Positions 60,453 through 64,000 of a DNA stretch of 64,000 nt are shown here, one piece after another. How positions within the stretch are numbered: the stretch's first letter is position 1; the number at the start of each line of letters is the position of its first letter. Source of the stretch: a virus. Position numbers and translations under genes: made by a program. The notes under the pieces are model-generated. The model saw nothing but the letters and a program-made list of their open reading frames with translations. It made no database searches and was not told the DNA's origin. The stretch is from positions 41,767-105,766 of the IMG/VR virus record IMGVR_UViG_3300025030_000053, one strand, 5' to 3'.

Positions 60453-62117
60453 TCAATGGCAAGTCAGCAGCATCAATCTGTCAGCAGATTCAAAATCATC
60501 GAAAGATTCCAAAGCAAAGGACATCTTGAACAATTTTCTTCGCAGACTTGTTTCTCGTCTAGTTGGTTCTGAGCGGCTTGGTTTGCGAGTTTCCATCAAA
60601 CTGACATGTTCTTCTGGATCAACTTCTCTCAATTTTTCCCAGTGTTTTTCCCATTCAAATTCTGGAAATTCAGATTCGGGCACATTTCTGGCATTTTCTC
60701 TCAACAATCTCAAAAATTCTTGATTAGCAGGGTCAGAAACAAATGCAGCCGGATCGTCAATCCCCCTTCCCCTCAATTGATCTTCCAGCAGAAATTTTCC
60801 TCGGCGAAAAGAAGAATGTAAATTTTTGATAGAAGATAAAATTTGTTTTCTCATTTCCGGCATGTTCCAAACATCTCTCGGTGTCAAAACTTGAAAATAC
60901 TTGAATGGCATTGCAAAAAAAGCATAATCTTGCGATGGGTTGCTGATGATGTGTGCGATGTAAATTTCAGCCAAAGCTGTTGCCCAGACCGGCAACTTGT
61001 CGTCTAAATAATCTTTCAATGAGGCAAAAAATCCGGTTTCTCCATAGTCAATTAGACGAGCCGATCTGTCTTTGTGCAACATCCAATTTTGAAACGATTC
61101 TGCAAAATCATCAGACAATCTCCTATAATTCGTGGTTTTCACCCTTTGCCAATAGTGCGCAGGATTCAAAAACACAATTGGATTTTCTTCTATGAATTTT
61201 TTGGTTTCTTCAATCAATTTTTGCAATTTGACAACGATTGACTTCCAATATCCCATGATGCCAAGTCGATTTGTCGCAGTCCCAGCAGCACCGTCGGCCA
61301 TTTCAGGAAACATTCTTCGCATCAAAGAAAACACTTTGTCTGCCACAGATTTCAAGTCTTCATTCAGAGACACCAGATCAATCGAAAGCAGTTGAAAAAA
61401 CAATTCAGCAACAACATAGTCATGCGCCATGAATCCCCAGTCTGGATCTGGAATTTCTTGTTCTTCATCCCAAATCATTTCTTGTTCTGGAATTTGATCT
61501 TCCACTGATTCTCTGATCTGGTTCCACTGCTCTTGATTCAAATTCAAAAATTGGGTTTCAGGATGAAATGAATCATCAACGTGTGATTTCATCCATTTCA
61601 AGTCCAAAACAGACTCAACCCAAGAATCAACATCTTGAGTCGTGAAGATAGATCTCTGGATTTGCTGCAATCCAGCAGGATCTTTGCCAAAGAAATTCAA
61701 AATTGGATGAATTCTACGATTCCATTGTTTGTCTGCCCACGGCGTTGACAATGAGTCTAGGTGCCCACGGGCAGTTTCTTCACTGCTGAACAGGATTGAC
61801 GAGAAGTGTGCAAAAATTTCACGACACAATCCAACAGCAGGCAGTGGCTCACCACGAACCGCTCTGGAATTGGCCCAGGCGCCAAGATACGGACGCATGG
61901 CATGAATGGCATCTTCAACGGAACGCATAGGCATTGTTCCTTGGTCGAATGCTGACACAAAAACTTCACGAAAAAGACTGGATGCGACCAAATATGACAA
62001 TCGACTCAGAGTAGTCTTCCAGTTAGACATTCCAGCTTCTGGATGTGTAGACATCCATTTGATACTTTTTTGGAAACTGGTCCATTCTGATGACCATAGC
62101 TGTGCAATCTTTTCCAT
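60453..62117 (-). CDS. Large unknown protein (554 aa)
   Basis: It starts MEKIAQLWSSEWTSFQKSIK, with the same MEKIAQ as the 16262 gene. The protein is helical and rich in Trp and charged residues, with no zinc or nucleotide motif. The C-terminus is basic (RKPSRSEPTRRETSLRRKLF). Base composition is a little less AT-rich than in the replication genes. A packaged internal protein is possible. Confidence 0.7.
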   Translation of the reverse strand: MEKIAQLWSSEWTSFQKSIKWMSTHPEAGMSNWKTTLSRLSYLVASSLFREVFVSAFDQGTMPMRSVEDAIHAMRPYLGAWANSRAVRGEPLPAVGLCREIFAHFSSILFSSEETARGHLDSLSTPWADKQWNRRIHPILNFFGKDPAGLQQIQRSIFTTQDVDSWVESVLDLKWMKSHVDDSFHPETQFLNLNQEQWNQIRESVEDQIPEQEMIWDEEQEIPDPDWGFMAHDYVVAELFFQLLSIDLVSLNEDLKSVADKVFSLMRRMFPEMADGAAGTATNRLGIMGYWKSIVVKLQKLIEETKKFIEENPIVFLNPAHYWQRVKTTNYRRLSDDFAESFQNWMLHKDRSARLIDYGETGFFASLKDYLDDKLPVWATALAEIYIAHIISNPSQDYAFFAMPFKYFQVLTPRDVWNMPEMRKQILSSIKNLHSSFRRGKFLLEDQLRGRGIDDPAAFVSDPANQEFLRLLRENARNVPESEFPEFEWEKHWEKLREVDPEEHVSLMETRKPSRSEPTRRETSLRRKLFKMSFALESFDDFESADRLMLLTCH

Positions 62118-62181
62118 CAGATCGATCTTTCAAAGAATGAAACAAAAATTCCTTCAAAAGAAATTTTTGAAAAATTAAATG

Positions 62182-62604
62182 TCATTGCGCCAGATCGCAC
62201 TCCCAGTTGCAAATGATTCTGATGAATTGATTGGTCATTTTTTCCGAGAATTTTTGATCAAATTTTGACAAAGAATCAAGAACACTGCAAAATTTTTGAA
62301 ACAATTTCAAAGATCTGGGGATCGCCGTGTGATATCCTATTTGACTGGTGATGAAAATTTCCAGGATGTTGTGCAGTGGGGGGTTGAACCATTTGATGCG
62401 GTGTAACATTGATCGAGGGCCAGACAATGAATCAAAGAAAATGTGCTTGCAGTCGTGCGTATCTTGAAGAATGACGACAATTTCTTTGTGCGAATCGTCA
62501 GCCATTGTGTTGAGAGAAAGAGTCAGGCAATTGTGCAAATAAATGCCACGCAAATGGGGCGAGAAATGATTTCTTTCGTGAAATTGTTCATAATGCAATC
62601 TCAT
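62182..62604 (-). CDS. Unknown protein (140 aa)
   Basis: The start is uncertain. The ATG at 62604 would overlap the upstream gene by 17 bases, like other coupled pairs here; another ATG lies at 62658. Neither has a clear ribosome site. The C-terminus (FDQKFSEKMTNQFIRIICNW) is helical. No family is recognised. Confidence 0.5.
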   Translation of the reverse strand: MRLHYEQFHERNHFSPHLRGIYLHNCLTLSLNTMADDSHKEIVVILQDTHDCKHIFFDSLSGPRSMLHRIKWFNPPLHNILEIFITSQIGYHTAIPRSLKLFQKFCSVLDSLSKFDQKFSEKMTNQFIRIICNWECDLAQ

Positions 62605-62986
62605 TGAGCAGGCATTGAGAAAAAATCCAATCAACAGCCAATTTTGCAAATCTTTCATCGAGATCAAATTCGATCAAATTTCTTCGCAGTGCGACCAGTC
62701 TGAAAAAATATCTGCGAAGAACAAAAATCTCTCGCAAATCAAAAGAATAAAATTCTCTGTCAGATGTGAGACACATCGAATCAATCAGGGTGTCCTGATT
62801 GACAAAGCACCCGTGGATTGTGTTCCAGGCTCTGAAACGATCAGACAGCAATGAAACAATGGCAAGCAGATTTGGTTGTTCTCCTACGAACAAAACCAAA
62901 TCTACGCCAGAAACATGGCTCCAGTTGGCGATGTTCTCTGGCGAAATGTTGCGAGCAGCGATCAAATGTGCAGACTGGTGGTTCAT
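62588..62986 (-). CDS. Unknown protein (132 aa)
   Basis: A strong ribosome site, aaaggaggacattggATG. The chain is alpha/beta (VSGVDLVLFVGEQPNLLAIV) followed by helices rich in Phe and Arg. No family is recognised. It is divergent from the second zincin gene, with a 104-base gap that shows no clear promoter box. Confidence 0.62.
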   Translation of the reverse strand: MNHQSAHLIAARNISPENIANWSHVSGVDLVLFVGEQPNLLAIVSLLSDRFRAWNTIHGCFVNQDTLIDSMCLTSDREFYSFDLREIFVLRRYFFRLVALRRNLIEFDLDERFAKLAVDWIFSQCLLNEIAL

Positions 62987-63090
62987 CCAATGTCCTCCTT
63001 TCGATCAGAATGCTCAATCAAAAGATTGATTTCAACAACCAAGCAGGAAAAAACAAAAAATTGAGAGAACAGGAACACAGGAGAAGCAGA

Positions 63091-63816
63091 ATGTGGCTCA
63101 AACTGGCAGTTGAAAATCAGGAAGCAATGAAAAAAATTGCCTCAGTCAATTCCAAGATTCAAGCAATTCAATCTGAAGCAAACAGGATTGTCAGAATGTT
63201 GCAAAATGAAATCAAGGGAAGGCAGCATCGCAACAACAATGACAATTGGTTCAAGTTCAAGTTCGGAAATGCGCTGAAAGCTTTGTTCAAGGCAACCGAT
63301 GAAGAATGGAACGCACCAGACAAATTTGTTTGCGAAATTGAAATCAGTCCAACACCAGAATTTTCAAGAGCAATGTTTTCACAAGAGATTAATTGGATCT
63401 ATCTGCCAATCACGACAGGCAGAAACAAAATTGATGACAATACAAAGGGAATTCTTTTTCATGAACTGAAGCATGTGGTTCAGAACGTCCTTCAAACTTT
63501 AATCAGAGACGATGACTATTCATTAGACTATGATCCCAAAACATTGGGCTCGGTGTTGGGCTATGTCAATGGTTATTTTTTCAATCAATCAGAAATTGAA
63601 GCAACGGCAGCAAGGATCTATCTGGAATGGAAGTCCGGAGCAGATTTGAAAACAGGATTCAAGCAGGAAGTTGACAGAATCAGATTCCCCTTCAGAATGT
63701 TTGCCAATCAACAATCTTCAATTCAAGCAATCGTGGATCAATTGGAAGATAGATATTCAAACGCTTTGAAAAGAGAGTTGAAAAAGACCTATCCACTGAT
63801 CAAAGATTTGATTTGA
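63091..63816 (+). CDS. Zincin metallopeptidase-like protein (paralog of 58472 gene)
   Basis: 241 residues from the ATG at 63091 (ggagaagcaga upstream); the frame is open further upstream but lacks a ribosome site. HELKH (124-128) in ILFHELKHVVQNVLQ is the zinc site, and NQSEIEATAARIYLEWKSG carries the likely third ligand. MWLKLAVENQ and the KIQAIQSEANRI helix match the gene at 58472. The two copies bracket the 58-63 kb block in opposite directions, which suggests duplication and inversion. Confidence 0.78.
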   Translation: MWLKLAVENQEAMKKIASVNSKIQAIQSEANRIVRMLQNEIKGRQHRNNNDNWFKFKFGNALKALFKATDEEWNAPDKFVCEIEISPTPEFSRAMFSQEINWIYLPITTGRNKIDDNTKGILFHELKHVVQNVLQTLIRDDDYSLDYDPKTLGSVLGYVNGYFFNQSEIEATAARIYLEWKSGADLKTGFKQEVDRIRFPFRMFANQQSSIQAIVDQLEDRYSNALKRELKKTYPLIKDLI

Positions 63817-64000
63817 AGAAGAAACTAGATCCCCGGGTGAAAAATGGATTGTGAGCAATAGGGTCCCCTTTTGAAAATTGAAAGACCCCACCCCTTTGGA
63901 TTTTCAAGAACAGAAAAAAGATCTATTTCAGACATGAAAAAGAAACTCCAACGATGGGTCCTCTTTCGGAAATCAAACACACCACGGGGGGTCCAGAATT
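63817..64000. other. Gene-poor end of window with GGGTCC-type motifs
   Basis: This 184-base stretch is richer in G and C than its surroundings. gggtcc occurs three times (agggtcccc, atgggtcct, ggggtccag), and gggtc...gaccc can form a short hairpin (about 63869-63898). A frame starting at ATG 63934 is open to the edge but has no ribosome site, so I do not call a gene. Downstream regulatory sequence or a terminator region is possible. Confidence 0.4.

Noticed and set aside
62851-63090. 80-residue N-terminal extension of the second zincin gene
   Set aside because: The region lies antisense to a gene with a strong ribosome site, and the ATG at 63091 gives the MWLKLA start shared with the paralog and has its own ribosome site.
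1-64000. tRNA genes and alternative stop-codon use
   Set aside because: I saw no T-loop/acceptor pattern that supports a tRNA, though a proper covariance search was not possible. Genes end normally at TAA, TAG and TGA without in-frame stops inside recognised domains, so the standard bacterial code fits.
63934-64000. Open frame from ATG 63934 to the window edge
   Set aside because: It is only 22 codons within the window and has no ribosome site, so there is not enough evidence to call a gene.

Overview
This window looks like a 64 kb slice of the genome of a large, AT-rich, tailed double-stranded DNA bacteriophage. The main reasons are a terminase large subunit beside structural genes, a phage-encoded replisome, dense packing with many 4-base ATGA start/stop overlaps, free-standing homing endonucleases, inteins, and many unknown small genes. 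I recognised no tRNA, rRNA, CRISPR array, integrase or lysis cassette. The host cannot be named from sequence alone. The replication proteins are of bacterial Pol III type, one sigma factor resembles SigH and one protein carries two SpoVS domains, so the host is a bacterium.

Layout. (1) 1-5.9 kb, leftward: two paralogous virion-type proteins with YWNG-W repeats, the large terminase subunit and a probable packaging partner. (2) 5.9-17 kb: a possible internal virion protein, a SWIM zinc-finger protein, a RuvC-like resolvase, then clamp-loader delta, beta clamp, a SigH-like sigma factor and clamp-loader gamma/tau (DnaX), followed by small genes, a Dam-like methylase, a tandem HNH endonuclease, a MerR-type HTH protein and a thymidylate-synthase fragment. 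(3) 17-23.7 kb: an HTH protein with a degenerate dUTPase fold and a class II ribonucleotide reductase carrying two inteins. (4) 23.8-25.5 kb, rightward: a double SpoVS protein and a zinc-finger protein with a possible sigma-like segment. (5) 25.5-44.8 kb, leftward: a Cas4/RecB-type nuclease, the catalytic half of DnaG, RecA, a gp32-like SSB, a possible recombination mediator, DnaE, a zinc-ribbon homing endonuclease, uracil-DNA glycosylase, the zinc-binding half of DnaG, DnaB, a helicase loader, and SbcD with an SbcC/Rad50 split into separate genes. (6) 44.9-64 kb, both strands: unknown genes, an HD hydrolase, an Rnl1-type RNA ligase, a sugar kinase, a double-length ThyX, possible internal head proteins and two paralogous zincin metallopeptidases.

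How the genes work together. DnaE, the clamp, clamp-loader subunits delta and gamma/tau, DnaB with its loader, a two-piece primase and SSB make an almost self-sufficient bacterial-style replisome. RecA, RuvC, SbcCD, the Cas4-like nuclease and UDG serve recombination and repair. NrdJ and ThyX supply nucleotides. One or two phage sigma-like proteins and a recurring promoter motif (TTTTCTATATAATAT type) suggest phage control of host RNA polymerase. About ten proteins share a short N-terminal motif, hydrophobic-x-K-hydrophobic-A. I infer it may mark proteins packaged into the capsid, including the RNA ligase, the HD hydrolase and the two peptidases.

Limits: all functional calls come from reading motifs by eye. 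No database search or structure prediction was run.
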